A DNA stretch of 62,735 bases from a virus, in the IMG/VR virus record IMGVR_UViG_3300027969_003138, positions 1 through 62,735 of that record; one strand, given 5' to 3'. The translations under genes were made by a program, and so were the position numbers. This document shows positions 38,437-49,417 of the stretch, in pieces; positions within the stretch are counted from its first letter, which is position 1, and every line of letters starts with the position of its first letter. The notes under the pieces were generated by a model, which was not told the DNA's origin, did no database searches, and saw nothing but the letters and a program-made list of their open reading frames with translations.

Positions 38437-40830
38437 TTATGCTCCCATTAACAAGAACGGGCTTAATAAATCTTGTGCGGTTATTCCACCACCGCCACCT
38501 CCGGTACCGGTAGTAAATGTTGTTACTTCTATTGGTGCTGTGTTTGGTGGGGCAGAACTAAATGTAATTACATTTCCAGTTAACGAATACACTGTTCTTG
38601 GCTGAAAAGTACCCGCAATACTAACTAATGTATAATTAATATTTGCCGGAGTAGCTGTTAAGGTGTATGCTGTTTGAACACCGTTACCGGTAAAATCATC
38701 TACTGCGATATTTGTACCAGATGCCGATGACCAACTCAAGTTACCAGATCCATCAGTACTTAAAACATACGTATTCGAACCACCTGAAATATGTAAGTTA
38801 GCTACTGCTCCCAATGTGACGTTAGCACCACTAAGTGCTACGTTACCAGTGATATTTGAATAGCCACTAATGTTTGCACCTGTACCAGTAATAACTACTA
38901 CATTGGCATTGCCCACAGCACTAAAGTTGATATTGCCATTTGCTGATGGAATGCTAACATTACTATTGCCGTTGCTTATATTACTTGTACTACCGCCACC
39001 TGATTGGGCTACCCAAGATAAAGTACTAGATCCATCTGTACTTAATACATACCCATTAGTACCACCGCTGATATGTAAATTAGCAACAGCCCCCAATGAT
39101 ACATTAGCTGTGGTTGTAAAATTAACTATACCGGTTGCATTACTTACGGTAAGCCCACTTAAATTACCAACACTTGTTATGTTAGGTTGTGCCGCAGTTG
39201 TTACCGTACCCGATGTTGCTACATTTAAATTAGCCACTTGAGTCGTACTTGTGACTACGAATGGTGCTGTACCAGTTGCTATATTTGATATAAATTGAGG
39301 TGTTGTGATGTTAGCTGAGGCTAATACTTGTGCTGTGCCCAAATTACCTACATTAGCATTACCCGTACCTGTATTTAATGTACCTGCTACATTGACACCA
39401 GTACCAGTAATTACCATTACAGTATTTCCAACGGCTGATATGTTAACATTGCCATTAGCTGCCGGTATATTTACATTGCTGTTTCCATTTGATATACTTG
39501 ATAGTGTTATACCAGTTAAATATACACCATTACCAGTAAAGAAATTAGCTGATGCGTTGTTACCTAAACTAGCGTTACCAGAACGAATATTAGCTAATGA
39601 AGTAAATGTTACCACTTCGGATGTTATACCTACATTAGCACCAAAGGCTATTTCAGCATTGCTTACATCCCATCCCATCCAAGCAATTTTTGCGCTTGTG
39701 TCATAATAATTTAATGCTGTACCAACATCTTTTCCACTATTGGCAACCGGAGCAGCACCGTTTGGTCCTGTTTGTAAATTAATGATTGGATCACTAATTG
39801 ATAATGTAGTTGAATTGATATATGTTAATGTACCATTAACTGTTAGGTTGCCACCAAAAACACCATTACCTGATACTGATAAATCTGTTAATGTGCCTAC
39901 ACTTGTAATATTTGGTTGAGCATTTGTATATACTGTACCAGCTACCAATGCGTTAGCCACTTGTCCAGAAATATTAGCAGCCTGAATATTACTTAAATTA
40001 TTACCACTACCAACAAAATAGTTAGCTGTTACAGCATTACCTAAATTAGCATTGCCGGATGATATGTTACCAGTAACAGATAAACTTGTTAATGATCCAA
40101 CACTAGTAATGTTTGGCTGAGCATTAGTTGTTAATGTACCAGTAAAGAAATTAGCAGATACTAAATTAGCTCCGGTTATATTACCGCCCGAACCGGATCC
40201 AGCACTAATATTACCTGCACTTAAATTACCGGTAATATTAGCCGTTCCAGATATGTTTGCGCCAGTGCCAGTGATTACTAAAATGTTGGCGTTACCCACT
40301 GCGCTAATATTGACATTGCCATTAGCTGAAGGTATATTTACATTACTGTTACCGTTTGCTAATCCTGCGGTTGTAATACCGGTTAAGTATATACCATTAC
40401 CAGTAAAGAAATTAGCTGATGCGTTATTACCTAAATTAGCATTGCCGGCTGATATATTACCTGTTATATTAGCTGTGCCTGATATATTTGCACCAGTTCC
40501 AGTAATCACTAAAATGTTAGCATTACCTACGGCTGATATGTTAACATTGCCATTAGCTGAAGGTATGTTTACATTACTATTACCATTGCTAATAGAAGCA
40601 CTGATGCTTGATTGTGCGGCCCAACTTAAATTACCAGTACCATCTGTCTGTAATACATAACCATTAGTACCACCGGTAATTTTAACATTACCTACTGCTC
40701 CTAAATTTGCTGAACTTGTGACACTGATATTTCCAAGGAAGTAATTTGCCTGTACGTTTGCATTAGCAGAATGCAATGATATATTTCCGGTCGTGAGGCC
40801 GTTCTTTACGTTAAAATATTTAAATGACAC
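38437..40830 (-). CDS. Repetitive tail fibre protein, 797 aa
   Basis: The start is GTG at 40830, supported by alignment of its first residues (MSFKYFNVKNGLTTG) with the neighbour at 44372 (MTTKYFNVKQGITTG). The shaft repeats the NGNSNVNIP, GNANILVITGTG and TNAQPNITSVG modules. A segment near 330-420 is unique (LTYINSTTLSISDPIINLQTG, a DPIINLG-type fibre module). The C-terminal end DDFTGNGVQTAYTL, then FSSAPPNTAPIEV and a Gly run, is a common fibre end module. A likely tail-fibre subunit. Confidence 0.85.
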   Translation of the reverse strand: MSFKYFNVKNGLTTGNISLHSANANVQANYFLGNISVTSSANLGAVGNVKITGGTNGYVLQTDGTGNLSWAAQSSISASISNGNSNVNIPSANGNVNISAVGNANILVITGTGANISGTANITGNISAGNANLGNNASANFFTGNGIYLTGITTAGLANGNSNVNIPSANGNVNISAVGNANILVITGTGANISGTANITGNLSAGNISAGSGSGGNITGANLVSANFFTGTLTTNAQPNITSVGSLTSLSVTGNISSGNANLGNAVTANYFVGSGNNLSNIQAANISGQVANALVAGTVYTNAQPNITSVGTLTDLSVSGNGVFGGNLTVNGTLTYINSTTLSISDPIINLQTGPNGAAPVANSGKDVGTALNYYDTSAKIAWMGWDVSNAEIAFGANVGITSEVVTFTSLANIRSGNASLGNNASANFFTGNGVYLTGITLSSISNGNSNVNIPAANGNVNISAVGNTVMVITGTGVNVAGTLNTGTGNANVGNLGTAQVLASANITTPQFISNIATGTAPFVVTSTTQVANLNVATSGTVTTAAQPNITSVGNLSGLTVSNATGIVNFTTTANVSLGAVANLHISGGTNGYVLSTDGSSTLSWVAQSGGGSTSNISNGNSNVSIPSANGNINFSAVGNANVVVITGTGANISGYSNITGNVALSGANVTLGAVANLHISGGSNTYVLSTDGSGNLSWSSASGTNIAVDDFTGNGVQTAYTLTATPANINYTLVSIAGTFQPRTVYSLTGNVITFSSAPPNTAPIEVTTFTTGTGGGGGGITAQDLLSPFLLMGA

Positions 40831-40862
40831 AGTTCCATATTCCCTGTTTACGAATTATATTA

Positions 40863-40870
40863 TATTTATC
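40863..40870 (-). promoter_or_regulatory. T4-like late promoter motif
   Basis: GATAAATA on the minus strand, 32 nt before the GTG at 40830. It overlaps the left arm of the hairpin at 40866-40889. Confidence 0.55.
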
Positions 40871-40889
40871 CCCCGATTAAGGGGGATAA
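40866..40889 (-). terminator. Intergenic hairpin, possible terminator
   Basis: TTATCCCCC, a 6-nt loop and GGGGGATAA make a perfect 9-bp stem between two fibre genes. It lacks a strong U-tract on the minus strand (ATAATATAATT follows), so termination may be weak or the stem may protect a processed end. Confidence 0.5.
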
Positions 40890-40895
40890 ATTTGA

Positions 40896-43800
40896 TTAAG
40901 TTTTTATGTATGTACTAACTAGATTGACTTTTAAGTTTGCACTAGTTCCGGTTGCATACAACGATACATTACCCGATATATTATTAATATTACTTGATAG
41001 TTCAATAATATCAGCAGTGTTATTACTGCAAATACTACCATAAATTGTAATATATGCTGTAGTACCGTCGTGTATTAATAATGTTTCTACTGATTGAAAT
41101 CCGTCATCTCCTGATGAACTAATAATATATTTTGCTGTTCTGAATGCTCCAGGGGCAAATGAATCAATAACTGTATTAGTAGTTACTGTTACATTAGTAC
41201 GATTACTTGTTAAACCATTATTAAGAGAAACATAATTAGCAGTTACATTACCAAATGTTGTTGCTCCAGTTACTATTAGTGTACCTACATTAGCGACACC
41301 AGTTGTGTTTATATTTCCACCGGATATATTACCAGTTACATCTAAGCTTGTTAGTGTACCAACACTTGTTATATTACCTTGTGCATTGCCTGTCACTGCA
41401 ACTGCTAACCCAGCTGTACCGGCGGTTGCTACATTTAAATTAGCTACTTGCGTAGTAGAATTAACAACGAAAGGTGCTGTACCAGTAGTTACAAGAGAAG
41501 TAAACGTGTTAGCACTAATGTTATTAGCTCCAGCAATATTGCCAGTTGCACCAGTAGTTGTTATATTACCGGCAGTTACAGTACCTGTAACATCAAAATT
41601 ACCAGAAATATTACCACCAACACCAGTAACAACTAATACATTTGCAGTGCCAACGGCTGATATATTAACATTGCCATTTGCACTTGGGATATTTACATTA
41701 CTATTACCGTTAGAAATACTTGATGTGCTAACACTAACCCAAGTTAAATTGCCTGCGCCATCTGTCTGTAATACATAGTTTGCAGAACCGCCACTAATAT
41801 GTAAGTTAGCTACCGCACCTAATGTTACATTAGCTGTAGTGGTAAAGTTAACTATACCGGTTGCATTACTTACTGTTAATCCAGTTAAACTTCCAACACT
41901 TGTAATATTTGGTTGTGCCGCAGTTGTTAATGTACCAGTAAATGTATTAGCACTAATATTATTAGCACCACTAATATTACCACTTGCGCCAGCAGTCGTT
42001 ATGTTCCCTGCACTTAAATTACCTGTAACATCAAAATTACCAGAAACATTCGCACCAATATTAGTAATAACCATTGAGGTATTACCACCTGCCGTAATAT
42101 TAACATTACCATTAGCTGTTGGTATATTTACGTTACTATTACCATTAGCAATACCTGTACCTGACGGAACAGCTGCCCAAACTAAAGCACCCGAACCATT
42201 TGTTTGTAAATAATATCCATTAGTGCCACCAGTAATTGTAACATTACCAACGTTACCTAAATTGCTTGTACCAGTCACTATTAAAGCACCGGTGTTAGCA
42301 GTACCAACAGTGTTTATATTTCCACCAGATATATTACCAGTTACACTTAAACTTGTTAGTGTACCAACTGATGTTATATTTGGTTGGGCATTAGTTGTTA
42401 AATTACCCGCTAGAGTTACTGCGCCAATAGCACCACTATTAGCATAAACATTACCACTCGTAATATTAGCTGTAACTGATAAACTACCCAATGTTCCAAC
42501 TGTTGTTAAACTAGAAGTAACAATAGATGAATTTAATGTTGTCCCTGTTAGATTAGCGGCGTTAGCAGTAATAGCTGTATTAGATGCCGCTGTTAATTGA
42601 CCTTGTTGATTAACTGTAAATGTTGCTACAGCATCACCATTACCGTATGTACCAGATGTTACTGATGTATTACTAATATTAAATTCATTGCCAATTAATG
42701 TTAATCCTGTACCAGCTGTGTATGCACCTGCACTAGAGAATTGCGTCCATAAAATTTGTGTTGTACCAACTGTTACCGGAGCATTTACAGTAGCAACCCA
42801 ACCTGTATCTGCGTTAACTGTACCTTGTTCAACAAAGGTGAATGCTCCTGGCATTTCAGTACCAACGTCAAAATCAGTTGAACGTGTTAATACAAAAGCT
42901 GCTGCTCCTGAACCAACTACTGTTACTACATATATACCATTAAATGCGGCTGATTGAGTAGTGTTATTGACAAATGCACCAACTTCGTTTTTAATTAAAA
43001 CTCGAGCACCAACAGTTGGAGTAGACCCATCGATACTTAATGCTCCATTAGTACTAGCAGTAATTGTTGCTCCAACACCACTAGTTCCATTATTGTATGT
43101 GTATCCACTACCAAAAATACTTGTTGTAGTAGCATATACTACTGACGCTTTAGGATCAAGGCCTTGGGCAGTTGAATCAACATAAGCTTTTGTGGCTGCG
43201 TCAGTATCATTAACTGGCGTAGCTAGACCGGTAATGTTAAAACTATTCATAGCAACATTGCCACCAAAACTACCTGTACCAGTTGCAACTAATGCTGTTG
43301 TTCCTAAATTACCAACGTTAGCATTACCACTTACATTTAATGTTGTTAGTGTACCAACACTAGTAATATTACCCTGTGCGTTACCTGTTACAGCAATTGC
43401 TGTTGTAGCATTACCTGAATAAGCTGAATAATTAGCATTTGCTACAGTACCAATTATGTTTCCGCCTGCAATATTTGATAAACCAAAACCATCACCTGTA
43501 AATATACCTGTGTTAGCAGTAAATCCTACAGCAGTTACAGTCGCATTAACATTTAAACCTGTTAGTGTACCAACACTAGTAATATTACCTTGTGCAGCAC
43601 CTGTAACTGCAACTGCTAAACCTGCTGTTGCTACATTTAAATTAGCAACTTGTGTTGTAGATGTGACGATGAACGGTGCTGTACCAGTAGCTATAGTAGA
43701 AGTAAATGTGTTAGCAGATATATTATTAGCACCAGTAATGTTACCAGTTGCACCAGTAGTTGTTATGTTACCTGCACTTAAATTACCGGTAACATCTAAA

Positions 43801-44372
43801 TTACCAGAAATGTTAGCTCCGGTATTAGTAATCACTAGTGAGGTATTACCACCTGCTGTTATATTAACATTACCGTTAGCAGTTGGAATATTTACATTAC
43901 TATTACCATTAGCAATACCTGTACCTGACGGAACAGCTGCCCAATTTAAAGCACCTGAACCATTTGTTTGTAGATAGTATCCGTTAGTACCGCCTGTAAT
44001 TGTAACATTACCCACGTTACCTAAATTACTTGTACCTGTTACTGCTAGTGTTCCTACATTAGCAAAACCCGTAGTAGATAAGTTACCACCAGTTATTGTA
44101 CCAGTTACACTTAAATTAGCTAGTGTACCAACACTTGTAATATTTGGTTGAGCATTAGTATAAACTGTTCCAGCAACTAAGGCATTGCCTACTTGTCCGG
44201 AAACATTAGCACCTGCTATGTTGCTGATAGTAATACCATTACCAATAAAGTAATTAGCTGTTACAGCATTACCTAAGTTAGCATTGTTTGCTGTAATGTT
44301 GCCGGTGGTAGCATCTAGTAATATATTACCAGTTGTTATACCTTGTTTTACATTAAAATATTTTGTAGTCAT
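40896..44372 (-). CDS. Repetitive tail fibre protein with shared C-terminal domain, 1158 aa
   Basis: It starts MTTKYFNVKQGITTG. A block of about 130 residues (GTSNLGNVGNVTITGG onward) occurs twice, near 110 and near 750, with matching DNA near 43.8-44.05 kb and 42.0-42.3 kb. Between them is the fibre module LATPVNDTDAATKAYVDS, GLDPKASVVYATT and NADTGWV, which is shared with two other fibres here. The C-terminal 80 residues (FRTAKYIISSSGDDGFQSVE then LLIHDGTTAYITIYGS) match the end of the 536-residue fibre and probably form a tip or trimerisation fold. An AAAGGAAT site precedes the start. Confidence 0.85.
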   Translation of the reverse strand: MTTKYFNVKQGITTGNILLDATTGNITANNANLGNAVTANYFIGNGITISNIAGANVSGQVGNALVAGTVYTNAQPNITSVGTLANLSVTGTITGGNLSTTGFANVGTLAVTGTSNLGNVGNVTITGGTNGYYLQTNGSGALNWAAVPSGTGIANGNSNVNIPTANGNVNITAGGNTSLVITNTGANISGNLDVTGNLSAGNITTTGATGNITGANNISANTFTSTIATGTAPFIVTSTTQVANLNVATAGLAVAVTGAAQGNITSVGTLTGLNVNATVTAVGFTANTGIFTGDGFGLSNIAGGNIIGTVANANYSAYSGNATTAIAVTGNAQGNITSVGTLTTLNVSGNANVGNLGTTALVATGTGSFGGNVAMNSFNITGLATPVNDTDAATKAYVDSTAQGLDPKASVVYATTTSIFGSGYTYNNGTSGVGATITASTNGALSIDGSTPTVGARVLIKNEVGAFVNNTTQSAAFNGIYVVTVVGSGAAAFVLTRSTDFDVGTEMPGAFTFVEQGTVNADTGWVATVNAPVTVGTTQILWTQFSSAGAYTAGTGLTLIGNEFNISNTSVTSGTYGNGDAVATFTVNQQGQLTAASNTAITANAANLTGTTLNSSIVTSSLTTVGTLGSLSVTANITSGNVYANSGAIGAVTLAGNLTTNAQPNITSVGTLTSLSVTGNISGGNINTVGTANTGALIVTGTSNLGNVGNVTITGGTNGYYLQTNGSGALVWAAVPSGTGIANGNSNVNIPTANGNVNITAGGNTSMVITNIGANVSGNFDVTGNLSAGNITTAGASGNISGANNISANTFTGTLTTAAQPNITSVGSLTGLTVSNATGIVNFTTTANVTLGAVANLHISGGSANYVLQTDGAGNLTWVSVSTSSISNGNSNVNIPSANGNVNISAVGTANVLVVTGVGGNISGNFDVTGTVTAGNITTTGATGNIAGANNISANTFTSLVTTGTAPFVVNSTTQVANLNVATAGTAGLAVAVTGNAQGNITSVGTLTSLDVTGNISGGNINTTGVANVGTLIVTGATTFGNVTANYVSLNNGLTSNRTNVTVTTNTVIDSFAPGAFRTAKYIISSSGDDGFQSVETLLIHDGTTAYITIYGSICSNNTADIIELSSNINNISGNVSLYATGTSANLKVNLVSTYIKT

Positions 44373-44383
44373 TTTTATTCCTT

Positions 44384-45994
44384 TTAATCTGCTACGTAAA
44401 CGCCCAATAAATTCACCGTTGTGTTAGCGTAGCCAGTTGTGGCTAACAGCCTAACATTTCCGGATAGTATATCTGTTGATAATGCTATAATATCAAATCC
44501 CACTGTAGATAAACTACCGTATATGGTGACATAACTATTAGCACTATCATGTATCAATAATACTTCAACAGCTTGGTATCCGTCATCGCTGTTGACTCTC
44601 ATTGTGTATTTAGCTGACCTGTACTGATTGACCGGAAAGCTGTCAATTACGGTGTTTGTAATAACAACTATTGGGGTTCTGTTACTATAAATATCGCTGA
44701 CTTTTAAACTTGTTATGGTTGCGTTATTATTGACAATCAAATTGCCTCGGGCAGTCACATTTCCAGTAGTACTCCCCAGTGAAATATTAGATACTAGACC
44801 AAAATTAATGTTGCCAATAGCTGTGGTAAAAATACCAGCATCACCGCCACTTACAGCTATAACACCGGTACTTAAAGTTAATGTTCCGGCAGTTGAAGAT
44901 ATATTTCCAGTAATATTGGCATTACCACTAGCAATGACATCACCTGTTATATCAACATTGGTTTTGTTAATAGTTGTTACTACATTCCCTGTACCCGGGC
45001 CACCAACTACAAATTTTACTGCGGTAAACGTTCTACTAGTTCCTAAAACTAAATTGCCACCTCGTATATATAAATATCCATCATCAGGTGTTAATACATT
45101 GCCCAATGAATTTGTTTGAGTACCATCCCATGCACTACTGGTAATACCCATATTGATATAGTTATTTACGCTGTTACCATTATCGGCGGTTACTACAATA
45201 TCAGTACTTGCGGTTGCTCCAGTATTGATATTTTGAAAGTTTATCTGTGTAGCACTATTTAAATTACCAGTATATTGTGCTATTGTATTTGGAACAGATG
45301 TAAAACCCGTAACCCCTACTTGTAATGCATTTTTACCATTAATAAGATTACCGGAGATTGTGCTAACATTAGAACTTAAATTACCAGTTAATGTTAATAT
45401 GTTTCCTACATAATCAAATACATAGGCGTTACTACCTTGAATATCACCATTAGCATTGAATAATACTTGTGTGTTGGAGCCACCAATTTTAATATTACCA
45501 CTAACATCAATATTACCACTGAAATTTCCACTGAAATTACCATTAAAGTTATTAGCATCAATAGATCCAGTAGCAGTAATATTGCCACCAATTATAATTA
45601 CATTAGATGTAGCATTACCTACAGTTAGACCAGTTAAATTGCCAACACTTGAAATATTAGGTTGACTAGAACTGGTAGCATCAAATATCCCATGAAAGTA
45701 ATTACTTGTTGTTAAGTTACCTAAATTAGCATTACCCGCTGATATATTACCAGTAAGACTTAATGTTGTAGCAGTACCTGGATAGGCAGTGGTTTGTGTA
45801 GTGGTATCCGGAAATACAACATTTCCGGTACTATCAAAATTCCAAATTTTATTACCATTATCAGAAACTATGTCAACATCTATATATGAAGTAATCTTAG
45901 ATGTAAAAATGTTACCTGAGGTATCTATAACCTCGGTGAGTTCATCACCCACCGAGAATCCGTTTATAGAATTAAACCACTTAATTGTTGCCAT
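44384..45994 (-). CDS. Short fibre paralogue, 536 aa
   Basis: It starts MATIKWFNSINGFSVGDELTE, an attachment-type N-terminal domain shared with the next two upstream fibre genes (FNSxGGxSVG). The middle is the Asn/Gly/Thr repeat shaft with a block around GGSNTQVLFNANGDIQGSNAY. The C-terminus (YRSAKYTMRVNSDDGYQAVE, LLIHDSANSYVTIYGS) is clearly related to the 1158-residue fibre end. It is the shortest of the large fibres. No Shine-Dalgarno sequence is obvious before its ATG, so translation may depend on readthrough from the upstream gene 20 nt away. Confidence 0.82.
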   Translation of the reverse strand: MATIKWFNSINGFSVGDELTEVIDTSGNIFTSKITSYIDVDIVSDNGNKIWNFDSTGNVVFPDTTTQTTAYPGTATTLSLTGNISAGNANLGNLTTSNYFHGIFDATSSSQPNISSVGNLTGLTVGNATSNVIIIGGNITATGSIDANNFNGNFSGNFSGNIDVSGNIKIGGSNTQVLFNANGDIQGSNAYVFDYVGNILTLTGNLSSNVSTISGNLINGKNALQVGVTGFTSVPNTIAQYTGNLNSATQINFQNINTGATASTDIVVTADNGNSVNNYINMGITSSAWDGTQTNSLGNVLTPDDGYLYIRGGNLVLGTSRTFTAVKFVVGGPGTGNVVTTINKTNVDITGDVIASGNANITGNISSTAGTLTLSTGVIAVSGGDAGIFTTAIGNINFGLVSNISLGSTTGNVTARGNLIVNNNATITSLKVSDIYSNRTPIVVITNTVIDSFPVNQYRSAKYTMRVNSDDGYQAVEVLLIHDSANSYVTIYGSLSTVGFDIIALSTDILSGNVRLLATTGYANTTVNLLGVYVAD

Positions 45995-46013
45995 ATTATG
46001 TAATCAGCAATAC

Positions 46014-49000
46014 TTAAATTGTCCTAATCTGTGTAGTCCAAGTAGTACTGTTACCACTAGATGGTGTAACTTGTAATGCTATATTACCTGAAGCAATATT
46101 AACCGCTAATACACCTGTAGTAGTACCAATACGAACTGTTCCGTAAACTGTATAATCTACATCAGTGCCATCAGTAACAGCTAGTACAGTTGCTACACTA
46201 TATTTTGCTCCAGGAGTATCGTGTCCCTTAACTAAGAATTCAACACCTGTTACATTAGAACCAGTTAACTGGTATGTAGCAATTGTTTGATTAGCAGTAA
46301 TAGCTGTAGTAGTTACGGTGTTTGCTGTAACTGAAGTATTACCAATATCTAACGTAGCAACAGAGAATGAATTTGCACTTAATCCACCGGTTGAAAGATT
46401 TCCAACACTTACGTTACCTATTTTAGAAACACTGAATTTACTTACTCCACCAACTTGTAAATCCATCAATAATGAAGATGCGCTTGAAGTTGTATCGGTT
46501 ACATTTTCTAGTATACCGGTGAATACTGCTGATGCATTATTCCATGTTTGAGTTACATTTACAGCCGGGTTACTTGCTGTTATTGTGCCAGTTGCTAGTT
46601 GTACGGTGTTACCTACAAAATTAACACCATTAACATTAGCTGTTGCTGTTAATGTATTTGCAGATATTACATTAGCACCAGAAATATTGCCACCAGATCC
46701 AGTAGTAGATATGTTACCAAATGTACCATTACCGGTTGCTGTAACAGTTCCACCTGTTGAAATATTTCCACCGGTAATATTACCTGTTGCTATAATAAGA
46801 CCAGCTGTACCTAAATTACCCACGTTAGCATTACCTGTAACATCTAATGTTAAGTTAGCTGTTAATACATTGGCAATAACGTTAGAGGTTACTGTTAATG
46901 AGGTGCCGGTTGCCGCCCCAATATTTGGTGTAGTAAATGCTGCATTAGCCGGAACATAAATGTTACCGTTACCGTCAAACGCAGTTGTTGGGTTAGAGTT
47001 ACCGTCAACCTTAGCATTAAACTGTGTACCTATTAGTACTAAACCAGCACTTGTATTAGCAGTAAATGAACCAGCACCAGAGAACTGTACAAATACAATA
47101 TCAGTTGTACCAACTGTAACTGGAGCGTTAGTTGTACATACCCAACCAGTATCAGCATTAGTTGTACCATATTCAACGAATACAAACGCACCTGGTATCT
47201 CGCCACTAGGTGATGCACTATCAAAGTCGGCTGTTCTTGTAAGTACGTATGCAGCCGCACCTGAACCTGCAGCAGTAACTAGATATATACCATTATAAGG
47301 TGCATTAGTTGAAGTTTCATTTTTAATCAATACTCGTTCGTTTATAGAAACTGCAGATCCATCAATTGACAATGCGCCAACTGCGTTACCTGTAATTGTT
47401 GCTCCTACGCCACTTGCACCGTTATTGTAAGTGTAAGCAGGAAGTCCGGCTGCTGTAGCATATACTACAGATGCTTTTGGATCTAGTCCTTGAGCCACAC
47501 TATCAACATATGCTTTAGTAGCGGCATCACTATCTAGTGTTGGTGTAGCAAGATTTATAATTTTCTTGCTAGAAATACTAACAGCGCCAGTACCAGTTGG
47601 AACTAGTATAACATCATTATTACCGGCTGCGGCAGATAATGTTAACGTAGTAGTATTAGAAGTCAATGTAGGTGATACTAGAGCAAGCGCATTAACGCTG
47701 ACACTAGCATTGATACTAGTGGTAGTTATATTTCCAACACTTATGTTACCTGTACCAATGATTTCACCAGTACCAAATCCAAGATTACCAACGTTAGCAT
47801 TACCAGTTGTAGTAATTGTATTAGATCCGGCAGCAATAGTACCAATGACATTACCAACAGTTAGATTAGCAGTAACGTTAGCATTACCAGTAACAGTTAA
47901 TAGATTTGTAGTATTATCAAATGTAAAGTTGGCACTAGCACCAAACTCACTAGCATTATTAAATTGGATCTCTGTATTGCTACCGGCCGGGTTTCCACCT
48001 AAATCCCATGCCGTACCGTTTGCGTATAGTAAATTATTTGTTCTTAAGTTACCTACATTTGCTGTGTTAGTTACGTTTAAATTACTAGTAACATTTATAA
48101 AGTTTGCTGTAGCTAGATTACCTAAATTAACAGCACCTGCTGTAGGGAATGATGTGTTACCATCATTAACAAATGTCCAAGTATTAGCAATTGTGCCGCC
48201 TGTACCAACTTGTACAGTTACATTGCCACCACGATTTTGGAATATATCTGTTTGAGCAGTACCTACTGTAAGTCCAGAACCACTAAATGTTCCACCTACA
48301 ATTTGTGAAGCACCACTTAATTCTACTTGACCACTTGCTTTAAATAGTGTTGTATTACCGGCAACATTGATGCCAACAAGACCAGTACTAGAACTTAATT
48401 CAATTCGTGTATCGTTTGTGCTTGCATTTGATACAATATTTGAAGCGAATACAAAACTATTAGCAGTTACATTTGCCGCTCTTATATTACCAGTAAAGTT
48501 AGCAGTATTGCCCGATAGTTCTAAATTAACTGTAACATTTGGAGCAATAACATTACCAATGAAGTTTGCTGTGTTACCTTGTATATTAAGACTAACGTTT
48601 GCGTTACCACTTACAACAACATCAGTTAAGTATGTTGTGTTTGATAGTGATATACCACTGGCATTTGATGATATATTTTGATCGCCAATAAGAATACTAC
48701 TACCACTTAGAAATAAATCTTTCCAACGATTTGTAGCATTACCTAAATTAAATGTTACATTAGCTGAAGGAATTAAATTACCAGTAGTTGTACCAGAAAT
48801 TTCTAAATTACCAATATTAGCTAAACCAAGCGTTTTTAAGTTAGCACCAGTAATATTAGCATTAGCATTAATATTTGCGTTAGCTTCAATATTACCAGTG
48901 ACATTTACAGTGTTAGCTAAATTAGCAATACCATCAACATTTAATGAAATTAGATTGCCAACTGCAGTGATATTTGCTTGATTAGAACTAGTAGAGTCAA

Positions 49001-49373
49001 ATACACCATGAAAGAAATTAGCAGTTGCTAGATTGCCTAAATTAGCATTAGAAGCATTAACATTACCACCAACTGTTAATAAATTAGAAGTTTTATCAAA
49101 CGTAAATCCAGCTACCCCACCAAACGCATTACCATCATTAAACTGAACATATGTGTTTGCCCCAGCTGCATTAGTCGTGAATACGTAAGGAACGCCATTT
49201 GCGTAATAGATGTGGTCTGTTCGTAAATTTCCAACATTTGCAGTGTCAGAAACGTACAAATTAGCTGTTAGATTAGCATTACTTGTGGTAATGTCACCGT
49301 TTGCTAGTATAATATTAGCGGCATTTTCCCCTACTGAGAAGCCGCCGATTGAGTTAAATGCTTTAATTGCCAT
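46014..49373 (-). CDS. Repetitive tail fibre protein, 1119 aa
   Basis: N-terminal MAIKAFNSIGGFSVG attachment domain, then the shaft module NVGNLRTDHIYYANGVPYV with FNDGNAFGG, and many GNANVGNL repeats. The middle holds the conserved fibre segment LATPTLDSDAATKAYVDS, GLDPKASVVYATA and NADTGWVCTTN, with GEIPGAFVFVEYG between. The C-terminus (VEFLVKGHDTPGAKYSVA, DYTVYGTVRIG) is a distinct end domain, related in layout to those of the 1158- and 536-residue fibres. A CATAAATA late motif and AAAAGGAAAT precede the start. Confidence 0.85.
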   Translation of the reverse strand: MAIKAFNSIGGFSVGENAANIILANGDITTSNANLTANLYVSDTANVGNLRTDHIYYANGVPYVFTTNAAGANTYVQFNDGNAFGGVAGFTFDKTSNLLTVGGNVNASNANLGNLATANFFHGVFDSTSSNQANITAVGNLISLNVDGIANLANTVNVTGNIEANANINANANITGANLKTLGLANIGNLEISGTTTGNLIPSANVTFNLGNATNRWKDLFLSGSSILIGDQNISSNASGISLSNTTYLTDVVVSGNANVSLNIQGNTANFIGNVIAPNVTVNLELSGNTANFTGNIRAANVTANSFVFASNIVSNASTNDTRIELSSSTGLVGINVAGNTTLFKASGQVELSGASQIVGGTFSGSGLTVGTAQTDIFQNRGGNVTVQVGTGGTIANTWTFVNDGNTSFPTAGAVNLGNLATANFINVTSNLNVTNTANVGNLRTNNLLYANGTAWDLGGNPAGSNTEIQFNNASEFGASANFTFDNTTNLLTVTGNANVTANLTVGNVIGTIAAGSNTITTTGNANVGNLGFGTGEIIGTGNISVGNITTTSINASVSVNALALVSPTLTSNTTTLTLSAAAGNNDVILVPTGTGAVSISSKKIINLATPTLDSDAATKAYVDSVAQGLDPKASVVYATAAGLPAYTYNNGASGVGATITGNAVGALSIDGSAVSINERVLIKNETSTNAPYNGIYLVTAAGSGAAAYVLTRTADFDSASPSGEIPGAFVFVEYGTTNADTGWVCTTNAPVTVGTTDIVFVQFSGAGSFTANTSAGLVLIGTQFNAKVDGNSNPTTAFDGNGNIYVPANAAFTTPNIGAATGTSLTVTSNVIANVLTANLTLDVTGNANVGNLGTAGLIIATGNITGGNISTGGTVTATGNGTFGNISTTGSGGNISGANVISANTLTATANVNGVNFVGNTVQLATGTITASNPAVNVTQTWNNASAVFTGILENVTDTTSSASSLLMDLQVGGVSKFSVSKIGNVSVGNLSTGGLSANSFSVATLDIGNTSVTANTVTTTAITANQTIATYQLTGSNVTGVEFLVKGHDTPGAKYSVATVLAVTDGTDVDYTVYGTVRIGTTTGVLAVNIASGNIALQVTPSSGNSTTWTTQIRTI

Positions 49374-49394
49374 GGTAATTTCCTTTTATAAGTG

Positions 49395-49402
49395 TATTTA
49401 TG
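49395..49402 (-). promoter_or_regulatory. T4-like late promoter motif
   Basis: CATAAATA on the minus strand, 21 nt upstream of the ATG at 49373, with the ribosome-binding site AAAAGG between. Confidence 0.5.
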
Positions 49403-49417
49403 CTAAGGTTGATATAG

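Noticed and set aside
46014-46076. Frameshift or split between fibre genes 44384-45994 and 46014-49373
   Set aside because: Each has its own start motif, N-terminal head domain and complete C-terminal domain, so they are separate paralogues and not one broken gene.
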